DNA of 64,000 nt from Euwallacea fornicatus (GCF_040115645.1 NC_089571.1:248001-312000); one strand, 5' to 3'. Positions 41,179 through 53,316 are shown, counted from the stretch's first letter. Program-made: numbers and translations. The notes: generated from the letters alone by a model not told the origin.

Positions 41179-42929
41179 CAGGGTCGCTCATTAGTGCGTC
41201 AAAGTGCGATATCTCAGTAAATATAAGTTTTGGAAGGAAATTTGTCATAGTAAAGTTTATGGGGAATAAAAGGCACGTATTTTTAAATTATTTTCAAATG
41301 TACAGGGTCTGTCATAAAAGTGTGATTGTACCAAATTATGTTTTTTTAAATGGAACCCCCCAATTTTTTTGCCAGTTTCGGATTTATCGTCAAATTTTAA
41401 GGCTAGTTTATAAAATAGATCTTATGTAAAAAATTTACCATTTTCGAGTTATTTGTGAAAATTCGAAAATTTTGATAGCTGCAAGGTTTCATGGAAATCA
41501 ATGCTGTTTCCTAACAGTGGCGAATTTTGGAATCGATCTTCTGAGGCTCCAAGGCGACATAATAAGCTACATTTTGACATCTTTTAGTTTAAAAAGAGTT
41601 TTCCATAACCCTCGAAATAGGCCTCTGAAGTTGTATAACTTCAATCCTCAATACTTTGCTTATTTCAAATAGAATGCCCTACTTTTCTCGACGACATCAT
41701 GTTCAGAATCCAAAAACCTACAACTTTTGTTAACATTACCCTATACCTAAACCCAACCGTTTCTGAGCTGCTGAAAATTGGCCCTTTTTTACATCTAAAT
41801 TTGTATTTGAAAAGTGAGTTTTGATGACTGTATTATTATTTTTATATTATTTATAACAAATTATTATTATTTATTTGCACAATATTATTTGTATCTACAA
41901 TAAATTCTCAAACTGTCCTCTGTAAATAGGTCTTTTCTGGCAAGACTTCAATTGGTTTCTGATTGAAATGGAGTATTATATAAATATTATTTTCTCTTCA
42001 GGTACTAAAATTTTCTTAAGGTTTTACTGATTGCTACTCAATTTGATCATATACTGAGTAAAACACTTCCAAATATCTCTCAAAGGAAAGTAGCTGAATA
42101 TTAAGTTGTTTTCTCCATAAAATTTGCAAACATATGTTGGATTTTATAATAAAAACCAAGAATTTACTGAAGCTCAGAATTATCAAACGTTTCTGGCTCG
42201 AGACTTAGGCAGCAGTCTTCATGTTTCACTCAAAATAATGTTTACTGCTCATCAACTTAAGTAGATGTTGAAAATGCGGCTCCATTGTCCTGTAACATTT
42301 CCACAAGCCTTACTAAAGATTTGTGGGACCAGAACAGCGGTTGACTCTGTTGCTGCTGCAGCTAATTTAACCATAGGACCTGCTGCAGGTGCCATTGTAG
42401 CAGTAGTTGATTCATTTCTTGCTGTTGTTGATTACCGATATCGAATAGTATGGTTTTGGGCGGTAATCAATAAATTTTAGAGCCTTAAAGAGCAGAAATT
42501 CTGAAAACAAGACACATGAAGACTTAGCTGAATTGAAAATCAAAATCCTTCAGTTATTATGAGAATATCAATTCTCAAGCCTGTTAAAAGGAAAACGTCA
42601 ACTTGTCATAGTTTAATTTTGAAACTAATTTAAAATGGATTTTCACCTTTGGCTGAACGTTGTTTTATTGACGAACGGCCAGACGTTAATTCTTATTTCC
42701 TGCCGTTACGCTTTTAGGTGTTTTCTCCTCTGTGTGACAGCGCTCTCAGAATAGGACGGAACTGTGGGGTTAGTTCGCTGTTTACTGCATTTAACCCATT
42801 TTCACGTTTGCCTGAACATTAGTACACCGACGAAAGGCTATCATAATCGAGAAAAACGTGATATCAGGTTGCGTTTTATTCTACTTCTAAGTATTTTCTA
42901 TAATTAAGAATTTAGCATGTGCCCCATGA
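41179..42929. other. Transposon-end debris, otherwise unassigned
   Basis: Two leftward-type ends, CAGGGTCGCTCATTAGTGCG at 41179 and CAGGGTCTGTCATAAAAGTG at 41303, lie in tandem. The rest to 42929 is AT-rich. An alanine/valine-rich 71-codon frame at 42265-42480 has no recognisable motif. Confidence 0.4.
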
Positions 42930-43290
42930 GATATAATTAACAACATGCTACACAACGACTTACATAAACCTACCATTCGGGAAGAAATTGAGCACTACTC
43001 AATGAAGTATCAAGCTCGACTAACCAACCACCCAAACAAATTAGCAGTGAAACTACTAAACCCAATCCAAACAAGAAAACTCAAGAGATTTCACCAGACT
43101 GATCTTACGGAACGATTCTCTAATTATCAACTTACTCAATCATGAAACTAAATACAAAAAAAATTTTGATGTAAAATTTTTTAAGGGATCCTGTTACAGG
43201 TCATAGCATAAAATTTGCTTATTGTTGGGTTTTCCCGAAAGATTGTAAATAGTCTTTACACTAATTAAAAAAAAAAAAAAAAAAAAAGTA
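42930..43290 (+). mobile_element. Jockey-type LINE 3' end with poly(A)
   Basis: The frame 42945-43145 reads LHNDLHKPTIREEIEHYSMK, then YQARLTNHPNKLAVKLLN and RKLKRFHQTDL. This is the C-terminal signature of jockey-clade ORF2 (L-H-x-D-L-x-I-P-x-V-x-x-E-I, H-x-N-x-L-A, R-R-L-K-R-x-x-x-x-D-L). A 3' UTR and a run of about 22 A at 43266-43287 follow. It is strongly 5'-truncated. Confidence 0.8.
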
Positions 43291-45059
43291 TTTTTTGCTA
43301 TGTATATGACAAAGAAATCAGCGGCAGATGAAGCAGTAAATAATAGAAAAATAAAATTAAAGGTGCGGCCAATTGCTCCGCACTATTTTTCATATTAAAG
43401 TTTATATTACTCAAATAAACGGAATGACGTTCACGGTAATATACTAATTTGTTGTCCGACTGCTGTGTTAAAGGCAAAGAGAGATTGAACTGGAAAATAG
43501 TATCCTTAACCTTGCAAGCGTCACTAAGGTCATTTTGCAAGGTCACATCTTTTGTTTCTTGATTGCGTGAGAAGTAATCAACCAACAAAGTAAAAATTTA
43601 AATTAGTTTAAATGGTTTTGACTAAATGGATTCGATTTTTTTGAATAAGAACAATTTTTTATGTGGGTCAGTCCCTTTACCGTTTAACCATATTGTCAGC
43701 ATTCATAATAGTTATTTTTATATTCGCCAAAATCTCGTAATTGGACCGTGAACGAAATTATCAAGAAAATAATAAAATATTTCATAATGAATATTTTAAG
43801 TATCATTTTGTTAAATGTTTTATATCTAGATAATACAACTTCAATCTTGATTTTTTGAGTAGATTTCATAGCATTAATAAACTGCATAATGGAAATTATA
43901 ATCGAGTTCGATGTTCTGTCAATACACAGGGGGATTTAGCAAAAGATTAGTGGGAGACGATTTATCAACTGAACTTATTTAAGTAAATAGGAGCTTGAGA
44001 ATAAAATTTCGAAATGGAGGGAAATGAATCTTTCAAACGGAACAGGGCGAAAAATCATTAATTTACATAATTTATAAACTAAAATGTAAATTTAATATAT
44101 CCATAATTTAAATTACAAATATTTACTTTTCTCTTAACGTCTTTAATTATTCTGAATTCAAATTAATAAAAAAAAACCTCGGTGTCTGTAGATTTGATGG
44201 AATTTATAAATAAATTAATTTACGAGGAATCTGAAAAAAATGCGACTAAAATACATGATGGATAAAATTTAAGCAATAGATTGAAAAACGTAAAAAAAAG
44301 TATTAATATTCACCAGTGGCGTGCGAATAAGTTTTTCTAAAGGTTATTTTCACCAAGACCTCAAAAAATACCCTACCTCGTACAGTAGTTTGAGGCAATC
44401 AACTCTGGTACTAAGCAGCTCCTAGTATCTAAAATTTATGTAAAATTTGAAAGCCCTGGGTGCATAATGCTTAACCACAATAAAATGATATTCTACTCCG
44501 TCTTTCCCAAAATAAGGTATACATTTCTGCAAAAATCGAAAAATATTGGCATTGGTTAAAAAGAGAGTTTTGATCATTTATATTTCATTAGAAATAAAAT
44601 TATACAGAAAAACAGAATCTAACCCGTTTTTATAGGATATGATTTGTTTAATGAGAGTTCAGAATTTCTCATAACTGAGTCCAGTTTTAAGTTTACTTGC
44701 TGTTAATGCAAAAGTTGATTTTTTGCCATGAAAAAAGATTTGTTGCTCAGAAGAAATATCAATTAAAAAAGTTTGACTATACATGAAAGAAATAGTGTTT
44801 TGCAAAGTTTGCTAAAATATGCTGATATGTCGAATACACTTCAATACGGTACAACTAAGTTACGAAGAAATTTAACGTTACGCATTTAACCATATTAAAA
44901 ATATGGCAAAAAGCAAAATAGCAATATTCGGATGGTAAAATGTCGGCAAATGTTTCATGATATAAACAAAATGTAACCGAAAACGTAAAATTTTTTTGGA
45001 AAACATGAAAAAAATCAAAACTGTGTTTTTGAATCAACGGGACACTTTTCGCAGCTTTA
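43291..45059. other. AT-rich region without recognisable genes
   Basis: A minus-strand frame of 96 codons (43588-43298) and others of about 60 codons have no family motif and lie in low-complexity AT-rich sequence. I find no transposon ends. Confidence 0.4.
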
Positions 45060-45720
45060 CGATGCTCGTTCGTTTCATCCTATGGTGGATTCTGATAATC
45101 ACAATAAAAACTAAAACATTTGTCTTAACTAATTTTTCCTATTTCCAAAAATAAAGATTTTAAGGTCGAGGAAAAATATGGGGAGTAACCCTGTACATCG
45201 CTGCAGTACCAAGATCTCGATACGATGTAAATAGAAGACAATATTTTGATCGAAAATTAGGAATTTAACCGTTCGTTTTTACTGAAAAAGCAAAACGAAA
45301 CAGTAAAAACTGTCCAAGGGGCAGTTTTTTTTTATTAAAAATATTGAATGCGTCAATACTGCAAAATGCAAAAAAAAAGATTTTGAAGAATTTCACACCT
45401 GCAATTGAAGTCAAGTTTCCGATATCTGCACAAGAAAACAATTTGTATACAAAAAGTTAATGCAAAGCCTCATTCGTGTAGTGATAATGAAGAAGTTCTA
45501 TTTAAGGAATCAAGGAATGGATCTAGGAACGTTCTAAGGAATATTAAAATCATATCTCGACCACCAAATAGCCCAGATTTGGACGTTTTAGAACTCGTTT
45601 TTTTTTTCAACTCGATTCAATTACTTCAATATGAATCATCTCCGGAAAATACCTAAGAGTTAATTGCGCGCCACTGTTCTTTAATTGATTAAAAAAATTT
45701 TAACTGGAAAACATTTTCCT
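45060..45720 (+). pseudogene. Plant-type mariner-like (DD39D class) transposase fragment
   Basis: From about 45186 the frame reads VTLYIAAVPRSRYDVNRRQY, FDRKLGI, a stop (at the W of G-I-W-P-F), PFVFTEKAKRNSKNCPRGSF. After a shift it gives TPAIEVKFP, ICIQKVNAKPHSCSDNEE and SRPPNSPDLDVLELVFFNSIQ. These blocks (A-x-x-x-P-R-x-x, P-F-x-x-x-x-x-A-x-R-x-S-K-N-R-x-x-G, D-N-A-x-P-H, P-P-N-S-P-D-x-N-x-L-D-x-x-F-F-x-x-I-Q) are those of plant-type mariner-like elements. The Asp of D-N-A is Val here. No ends found. Confidence 0.65.
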
Positions 45721-46018
45721 GACTTTGGAAGTCTATACAGAGTAAGTTATGACGTTTGGAAGTGGAAAGAAATATTCAATTCCTCATGTGAGCAAAGTCA
45801 AACTTCGCCGTGAGGCCGCGGGCTTCTCGTATTGTTACACTGCGTTGATAACGTTTTGGCAAATACCCAAAATATTGTCAGTAATGTAATTAATTAGTTT
45901 AATAGGAAAAATAATTTCAATTTATTTATAATTCTATAATAACTTTCTTAAAATTCTAAATTTATCGGTTGAAGCTTTTGTATATTTTATTGTGGGATTA
46001 GTTTGAATCGAAAGTATA

Positions 46019-47404
46019 CAGGGTGTCCGTAAAAGATCTGTGCAAAGTCCTACCACGTATTCCTGAGGTGAGAACATGATGATGTAACCTAATTTGTCTA
46101 ATCCAAAAGTGGACGGTTTTCGAAATACAGGGCGTCAAAGTTATGATAATTTTTTTTTAAATTAATTAATTCGCTTTTTAATGCTGCTAACTGCACAAAA
46201 TGTCGTATAGGGGGGTTTTTAGGGGTGAGAAATCAGGATCCGTTCACATTTTCGATGCACAATATAGATGGCGTTGTCAGCGCTCGATGAATCACCTTTA
46301 AAAGGGCATAACTTTTTTTATAACCCGGTATAAAATTTATTTATAACTAAATTTGTGTTTTCCTACGTGTTTTAGGGAAAAAGGTCTCTTGGTAGAAGCC
46401 TCTACAAGCACTCTTTTTTGAGATATTTGATTTTTAAAGTTTGCCGCATCTCTAGCGCAGTAACTATTCGTACAGTTGAATATCTCGTAAACTATTTGAA
46501 AATGCAATTTTAACTAACAAATCGTGCACTTCATGAGTAATTGTATTTTTTTTAACTGTTCGCTTTTATTGAATGATTGAAGTGATCTCCGTTAACATCC
46601 CTACAAAAATTAATTCGACATAAAAAGTCAAAATGGACCCTCGCCATCAGTTCCTCGTCGTTTCTTAAAATATCCACTGAATTTTGAATTCGTCGCCATA
46701 AATCCTCTTCGTTATTTACGGACGTTGAGTATATCACGGACTTTAGAGTCCCCCAGAAAAAATTATCAAGTAGAGTTAAATCAGGGGAACGTGGGGGCCA
46801 AATTACCGGAGCATCATTTTCTCTACCGATCCATCTGTGTGGGTACTGTTGATTCGAATAGTTGCGAACATCTATGCTAAAATGTGGCGGAGCACCGTCG
46901 TGCATAAACCACGTGTCTTGCCGAAGTTGTAGAGGTAGGTCGCCTAATAAATTTAGAAATACATTTTGAACATGGTCCAAATAATCTTGACCGTTTAAGC
47001 GAGGAGGCAAAATTACTGGACCGATAATGGAATTACTAATTATTCCTGCCCACACATTAATTCTAGATTCACGTCGATAATGCATAACATTAGTAGCATG
47101 GGGATTTTCATCACACTTTCATCATATTTATTATGCGTGTTGGTAATTCCATTTCTCGTAAAACGAGCTTCATCAGTAAACAATATGGTTTTAGTGAAAT
47201 TCATGTTGTTTCGTCTTTGCTCGTCGATAAATCGACAGAAGCCCAGTCGTAGGTAAAGATTCAGAGGTAAAAGGTCTTGTACTGGATGTGGTAGGGATGA
47301 AGTAATTGTTCTTTTTAAGTGTTACGAACAATATCTTTAGATACCCCTAATTCTCCACCTAACCGCCTGGTGCCTATTTTTGGATCTTTAACAATTCTCC
47401 TGTA
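46019..47404 (-). mobile_element. DD43D-spaced mariner relative, right part lost
   Basis: The left terminus TA + CAGGGTGTCCGTAAAAGATC belongs to the same family as 53650-55221 (shared TTAGTCCAAAAGTGGACGGT-like and GGCGTTGTCAGCGCTCGATG blocks). The transposase on the minus strand begins beyond 47330 and is joined to a Tc1 sequence at about 47405, where the element ends without a second TIR. Confidence 0.7.
46552..47404 (-). pseudogene. DD43D-spaced transposase
   Basis: From the right: IGTRRLGGELGVSKDIVRNT (HTH), LYLRLGFCRFIDEQRRNN, FTKTILFTDEARFTRNGI (first Asp). Then the open frame 47085-46552: INVWAGIISNSIIGPVILPP, WFMHDGAPPHF (Asp at residue 63) and WPPRSPDLTLLDNFFWG (Asp at residue 107). 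There are 43 residues between the second and third Asp, two more than in the DD41D elements here. The frame ends HFNHSIKANS. The core frame is intact, but the N-terminal part is out of frame. Confidence 0.75.
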
Positions 47405-48394
47405 TTTATATGAACATATCGATCCATTATTCCGTCGATGAAGTGCAATTTTCCGGTACCGCTGACCGACATACACCCCCGCAGCATCACCGATTGTCCA
47501 ATGTGTTAAACAGCAGTTTTTCATTTTCAGTTCTGTATTCGGTTTTCTCCACACAATTTGTTTTCCATCCGATCCAGAAAGATTTATTTTGGTTTCGTCA
47601 AAGAAAATAACTCGTTTCCAAAAATCCAGTGGCTTATTAACGCATTCCCGAGCAAAATTTAGTAGTTTAATTCTATTTACCTTAGAGCTATATGGTTTCT
47701 TCCGAGCTACTCGTCCATAATGATTATTTTTTCTAAGTACCCTGCGAACTGCTTCTGTGGACAATGATCCTCGAGCTTACCTCTGAAGTCAATTTAGTAA
47801 CACTCTGTTTGGGATCATGGTTAATTTTAAGGTCAATAAAAGGTCCACCCTTAACACTAAGAACTCTCTTTCTCTTCCAGTATTATTTTTAAGTGTTTCT
47901 TCGTCTCGAAATTTATTTACAATTTTCTGAATTGTGGAATGCGTTCTGCCTTCAATTGTACCAATTTCTTCCATACTCTTTCCTTATGAAAAAAGTTTCC
48001 CAATTATTTTAATTCAGGATGCGCTGAGTTTTCATCTTGAAAATTCTCATTAGGCTTTTAACAACTGTGCCGAAACTGAATCGCCTGCGGGGCACTACCA
48101 AATCCAAATCGTTCATCACCAACATTTTCATCAATTTTTTGTCATTTTCAAATTTTTTGTTGTTGTTTGGTTGTGTACGCTCAATTTTGTGTGAGAATAT
48201 TCGAGCAAGTTTAAATTATCTTGCCCTATTGAATCCAATATATTATTTTTATTTTTTTATTTATTTGAAAAATTGTTGTTTTGAACGAAATAATAGTTGA
48301 TTAAACTTGTTTGGCGAAAATATTTATTATGAGCATGAAGATGAGGAAACGTTTCTAGCGAATGGTCGTGTACGCTCAATTTTGTGAGTAACTG
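47405..48394 (-). mobile_element. Tc1 element, 3'-truncated, with IR/DR-like end
   Basis: Transposase remains on the minus strand (47974-47410) and a right terminus GTGTACGCTCAATTTTGTGA...ACTG + TA at 48394. The same motif TGTACGCTCAATTTTGTG occurs again, same orientation, at about 48174, roughly 195 bp inside the terminus: the two-site arrangement of IR/DR Tc1 elements. The left end and the Asp-Glu part of the catalytic domain are missing. Confidence 0.75.
47410..47980 (-). pseudogene. Tc1 transposase, N-terminal and first catalytic part
   Basis: MEEIGTIEGRTHSTIQKIVN is the HTH. After a shift, STEAVRRVLRKNNHYGRVAR, KKPYSSKVNRIKLLNFARE, FWKRVIFFDETKINLSGSDG (first Asp) and IVWRKPNTELKMKN. 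Then, out of frame, GCMSVSGTGKLHFIDGIMDR, where a Tc1 continues. Similarity ends there. The open frame then fuses to the neighbouring mariner HTH. Confidence 0.8.
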
Positions 48395-49047
48395 TATGTC
48401 TACCACATGTGTTTTTTTACAATAACTAATTCCAGATTTTGGTATCAGTAAATGGTGTCTCTTGCCCTTTTTACTGGTAAAATTTCCAAATTGACTCAAG
48501 TAGATTTCACTTCTCAACAAACATTCATACCGTACACATCGCGACCGGTCATTCATAACCCTTTACCACACTTATCAATTATTTCAAGGTTCACTACCTT
48601 TTAGTGATTAAGAAAGTCTTTTATTTAGATTCACTATTTTGAAAACCTGATATCTTTTAGTTTTGTTACTTGAACAAAAGGAAAAAACACTTTTAAGGAT
48701 TGTGCGTCGTCTTGGAAATTTTTTTCCAATAGGTTTATGTAACTCATTAATAAATGGAGTTTTCTCTTTAGATATGTCGACGACAACTTAAATTGTTTTC
48801 CGGGAACTTGCTTTTGCCTCTCGAAGTTGAATTATATCGATTTGTTGCGTTTTCACTTCATTTCGTACATCACTTGGTTCACTGTGTAAGGATTTGGCCA
48901 CAAATATGAAAAGAGCTTTATCGGCTGCTGCTTTATCTTCAGGCTGTGGGTGTATACAGAGTGTTAATTAAGTAAGTTGAAATCAGCAATATTTATTTCA
49001 AGAGATGAACTTTTAACTGATTTTATTACAAAAAGTTCTTATGTATG
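48395..49047. other. No gene seen
   Basis: AT-rich sequence between two Tc1 elements; short frames only, and nothing recognisable. Confidence 0.4.
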
Positions 49048-49049
49048 TA

Positions 49050-50329
49050 CAGTAGCGGACAAAAGTTTATAAATTTTTTTTTTTTAAGTTTATTCGAGTA
49101 TGTCTTTTCAGGGATCGCTCGTGTGCATAAAATTTTGTTTATGACAAACAGAAATCTTCTATTTATTTGTTTATTGCACATACATTCCTTAATTTGTTTA
49201 ACAGGGAAAAACAATTTTTTGCTCTCACAAAAGTTAAGAGACTTTTTGTTTATCTTCAGTTATTGCAAAGTTTTGCACAAGTTGCGAACGAATTATTATT
49301 ATACTGTAAACGTGGGTAAGGCTGAATGTAAATCTCGGGATTTGAAACAAAAATTGCCTAATTACATAAAAGTGGTGAAAAAAAAGTTCACATTTCAAAA
49401 AGTCTCAAAATTTGCAAAAGTGTCATCTCAAAAATTATATCTGCTCACCGTGGTGGTAATAAATGCCCTGTAATAACGAAAAGTACAGGACGACCACGAA
49501 GAACTTTCGCTGCAGTTGATAAAGTCATTAAAAAAATCTCAGAAAAAGATCCAGGTAAGACGCCGACTATGTGCTGTTGGATTATTCGGAAAGGTTGCTG
49601 TCGAGCAACCCCTTCTACCAAAGAAGAATATCAAGGATCCTCTTCGTTTTGCTCGGGACCACGTGGTGTGGATTTTTGAAAAATGGCGCATTGTCCTTTG
49701 GAGTGACGAAAGCCAATTTCAAATATTTGAATCAAATGGGAGACACTACGTAGTACGACTAAAAGGCCAAAGACACAACGTAAAGTACCGACAGTGAAAC
49801 ATGGAGGTGGCAGTGTTATGGCGTGGGGATGCTTTAGTTGGTCCGGTACTTCATCAATTGTTGAGGTCAAAGGAGGAGTGGACAAATTTCAATATTTGGA
49901 CATCTTAGAGAATCAAATATTACCTTTTGCGGAATAGGAAATGCCTCTTCTTTGGAGATTCCAACAAGCTAATGACCCCATGCATTCTTCGAAGCTTGTC
50001 AAAAGTTGATTATCAATAAAGAAGGTGGATTTAATTGACTGGCCATCAAAATCACCAGATTTAAATCCTATTGAGCATTCGTGGGAAATATTGAATCGTC
50101 GTATTCGATTGAAAATGTTCGAAATATATGTAGTTGAAGTTCTTGATACCATAATGGACGAGTGGAGAAACATTCCTGAAGAAATGTGTGTCAAACTTGG
50201 AGATTCGATGCCCAGAAGATGTCAAACAGTAATTAATGCAAAATGATATGGAACCAAATATTAATTTGTACTTTTTTCGTAACAAAATACTTTTGTAAAA
50301 AGGAGTTTCTAAACTTTTGTCCATCACTG
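49050..50329 (+). mobile_element. Tc1 element with both ends
   Basis: TA + CAGTAGCGGACAAAAGTTTA at the left and the inverted TAAACTTTTGTCCATCACTG + TA at the right. Length 1,280 bp, normal for Tc1. The transposase gene in between is on the + strand and broken. Confidence 0.85.
49315..50246 (+). pseudogene. Tc1 (DD34E) transposase, broken
   Basis: GKAECKSRDLKQKLPNYIKV opens the DNA-binding domain; STGRPRRTFAAVDKVIKKIS is the GRPR linker and second HTH; KWRIVLWSDESQFQIFESNG carries the first Asp. After a stop and a shift, RFQQANDPMHSSKLV-like sequence stands for the second block, and WPSKSPDLNPIEHSWEILNR (50034 onward) has the Glu. The final PRRCQTVINAK is a usual Tc1 end. At least three lesions. 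Confidence 0.8.
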
Positions 50330-50473
50330 TAGGTTCGTAACGTCTTTGTTTAAGAACTATAGGGTGTTTAAATTTCATTTTTCCTTTGGTTTTTAAAATT
50401 GATTCAATAACGTTACTGAAATTATCAAAATGAATTTAATATTATAATAATTGTCGAAAAACCGACCTCTATA

Positions 50474-52312
50474 CAGGGTGTTTGGTGACTCGATACATTC
50501 CTTTAAGGGAATGGTAGAGCATGAGATAAGGACTAAATTTAACCCAACTTACCTTAAAATCAAAGTCGATAATAACAAAGATGCAGGGTGACAAAGCTGA
50601 AAAAATAAATCATATTTTCTTTAATATCTTGGGATTTTTTCCAGCTAATTTTGTAAAATTCCATCCAGAGGTTTTTGGGAAGAGAAATTCAAATTTACGC
50701 AGCATTTAGTTGTATCTTCTAGAGGGCGCCACCTGCGACGATTAGGGCCCTTTCAAACCGCTACAACTTTTTTGTGTTACCCCGTATATCAGTTTGGACT
50801 GGCAAAATGGATTTCCCTACATTTTCTTGTTAAAAAAGGTATAGTTTATTGAAGTTGCTAGAAGCAACGGATTCCGAGAAGACCGCACAAAATTAATGTA
50901 AAAATAATTTCAGCATTTATTGAATTTCCATTAATATTAGTCTTTAAAAGGGCCGTTGTCTGTTTTCTGTGAAAGTATTACGAGCATACGCATTGTAGCT
51001 GCGCTCTTAAGAATATCGGAATGGAAAGTTTGGGCAGTAATGAACAAGGCACAATAACATCCATATTATTATATTCCGGTTCAAGAGTTGCTGGAGGAAG
51101 TTCTATTAAGGAGAATAAACTTCTGCAGGTTTATCTTAAATGCTGATATGGAAGATGGAACTTTCCTCAAAAGAATTTTATGGACTGACGAATCGAAGTG
51201 TGATAGAGAGGGTATAACTAACTTCCACAATACTCATCACTGGGCTGAACAAAATACACGTTTAGTTAAAAATCATAACTATCAAACTAAGTTCAGCGTC
51301 AATGTCTGACTTGGTGTCTTAAACAATATGATGATCGAATCTCATTTTCTACCAAATATTTTAAATGGTCAAACATACGAGGAGTTCCATATTAATCATT
51401 TATTACCACTACTCGAAAACGTGCCATTAGACCTTCGTGAGAATATGATATTCCAACATGACGGGTGCTCTGCTCATTATCGTGGAACTGTAAGAGAGTT
51501 ACTGGATCAAAGGTTTCCGAACCAGTGGTTGGGAAGAGGAGACCCCATACAATGGCCTGCAAGGATCTCAGATCTAATCCCGCTGGACTTTCACGTCTGG
51601 GGTGAGATGAAAGAGATTGTTTACGCTCAAGAAATATAGACAAGAGAACAATTAATGCGGTGTATTGAAGAAGCTGCCGTAACTCTTAAACAAACATTTT
51701 CGGCCAGAGTAACTCATGCAAAAATTAGAAAACGAGCACGTGCGTGTATTAGAAGAAGAGGGGGTCATTTTCAACGAGACCTCATATAATTAGAATAAAG
51801 TAAGTATTACTTTCATAGAAAACAGACAACGGCCCTTTTAAAGATTAATATTAATGGAAGTTCAATAAATGGTGAAATTATTTTTACATTAATTTTAGGT
51901 GCGGTTTTCTCGGAAACCATTGCTTAAGCGGCTTGAGTATAGTATATCTTTTTTCACAAGAAAAGATAGGGAAATCCATTTTGCCAGTCCAAACTGATAT
52001 ACGGGGTAGCACAAAAAAGTTGTAGCGGTTTGAAAGGGTCCTAATCGTCGCAGGTGGCGCCTTCTAGAAGATACAACTATATGGTGCGTAAATTTGAATT
52101 TCCCATCCCAAAAACCTCTGGATGGAATTTTACAAAATTAGCTGGAAGAAATCTCAAGATATTAAAGAAAATATGATTTATTTTTTCAACTTTCACACCC
52201 TGTGATTTTGTCATTACCGACTTTGGTACTAAGGTATGTTGGGTTAACTTTAGTCCTTACTTCAGGCTCTATCACCCCCTTAAAGGAACGTATCGAGTTG
52301 CCAAACACCCTG
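50474..52312 (+). mobile_element. DD41D mariner relative with TIRs of about 510 bp
   Basis: TA + CAGGGTGTTTGGTGACTCGA at the left, inverted TCGAGTTGCCAAACACCCTG + TA at the right. The arms (50474-50985 and about 51805-52312) are inverted copies over about 510 bp. Between them is a transposase lacking its DNA-binding N-terminus. Length 1,839 bp. Confidence 0.85.
51062..51790 (+). pseudogene. DD41D transposase without HTH domain
   Basis: HPYYYIPVQELLEEVLLRRI-like start, then LKRILWTDESKCDREGITNF (first Asp), MIFQHDGCSAHYRGTV (second Asp) and WPARISDLIPLDFHVWGEMK (third Asp). There are 41 residues between the last two. A stop interrupts after SVNV and another after AQEI. The end is RRRGGHFQRDLI. 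The DNA-binding domain is deleted, so the element needs a transposase in trans. Confidence 0.8.
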
Positions 52313-52654
52313 TATATAAATCTATTTTTCTGAACATTGATTGGCGAACTCTCTCGGACACAACCGGGGTATTTTTCATTTTCGTACGAGAGTCGATTAT
52401 TCTATTTTTCAGGTCTTCATTTTCCACCGGAGCTTCATACAAGAAGTCGGATGTGGCTATTCTCAACAACTATTATAATATCAAATAATTTGTTATAATT
52501 TCCATAATTGTTATTAAATCAGTTATGTCCAAGTCATGTCGATTGCAAACCCGTTTAACTCCAAAAAAGGGGTACTTATACAGACATTTTAAAACAGTAC
52601 TTTTTTTCAATAATAGCAAATGTACAATAAGTCTATTAATACAAAAATGTCATA

Positions 52655-52960
52655 CAGGGTAGCGTAAAAAAGTTAGTGCCAATTAAAATTCGCTGGAAAC
52701 CTGTAGCGCCCTCTATCAGCAATCAAGAAATTAAGACCAGAATTGGATTTTGCGTCATGAAAAACGCTGTATACCAAATTTTGGCCAATTATTGCATTTC
52801 TGTCTGAAAATAAAAAAAAAACGAAATAAAAATGCAATTTCAGCATCCTTTAGTTCTTAAACGAAGACGTTGAGGATCTACATTCACAAGAATTTTTTGT
52901 TGTAAAATCGATTAAAGATTCATCCCTTCAAATAAGCACATGTACTTAACTAATACCCTG
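52655..52960. mobile_element. Small mariner-type MITE candidate
   Basis: TA + CAGGGTAGCGTAAAAAAGTT at the left and CTAATACCCTG + TA at the right, 306 bp apart. Only the outermost bases match between the ends. TAGCGCCCTCTATCAGC inside resembles a block seen in the larger TIRs. Confidence 0.45.
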
Positions 52961-53064
52961 TATAGTAGTCTCCTAATGAACGAAGAGTAGACGTTAAATC
53001 GTTTCTAATGCGACCTTTTTGAACATAATTGCATTGTGTAGAGACCCAATTTAATCATCTACAT

Positions 53065-53304
53065 TTACCTTTTATTTGCAGCATCATTGTCAGTTAAAGT
53101 TAAGTGTAAATTACATATCCTTTTATCTTCTATATCTATATCACCAGCTGACGTATACACCAATGATGGATTAGGTGTTGGTACAAGATGTGAATATTTT
53201 ATTGGGCGATTTGTCAGACGATCTAGACTCTTTTGATACTGATGACACTTCAACATTCGCATCTTTAAGTTGTCAGTTGTCAGAAATATGACAATAATTG
53301 TCAT
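53065..53304 (-). other. Possible host exon (unidentified)
   Basis: An open frame of 79 codons with mixed, non-repetitive composition: KSLDRLTNRPIKYSHLVPTP, NPSLVYTSAGDIDIEDKRIC and NLHLTLTDNDAANK. On the minus strand it is followed by AAATAAAAGGTAAATG, a plausible splice donor (AAG|GTAAAT) at about 53065. I do not recognise a domain. It may equally be chance or part of an unknown transposon. Confidence 0.3.
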
Positions 53305-53316
53305 ATTTCTGACAAC
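53276..53316. repeat. Perfect 41-bp palindrome
   Basis: GTTGTCAGAAATATGACAAT, one A, then the exact inverse ATTGTCATATTTCTGACAAC. The 20-bp arms match perfectly with a 1-nt spacer. Confidence 0.9.

Noticed and set aside
42265..42480. Ala/Val-rich 71-codon frame as a small membrane protein gene
   Set aside because: No start context, homologous motif or supporting splice or promoter signal; AT-rich debris on both sides.
43298..43588. 96-codon minus-strand frame next to the jockey LINE
   Set aside because: No recognisable domain and low-complexity AT-rich composition.
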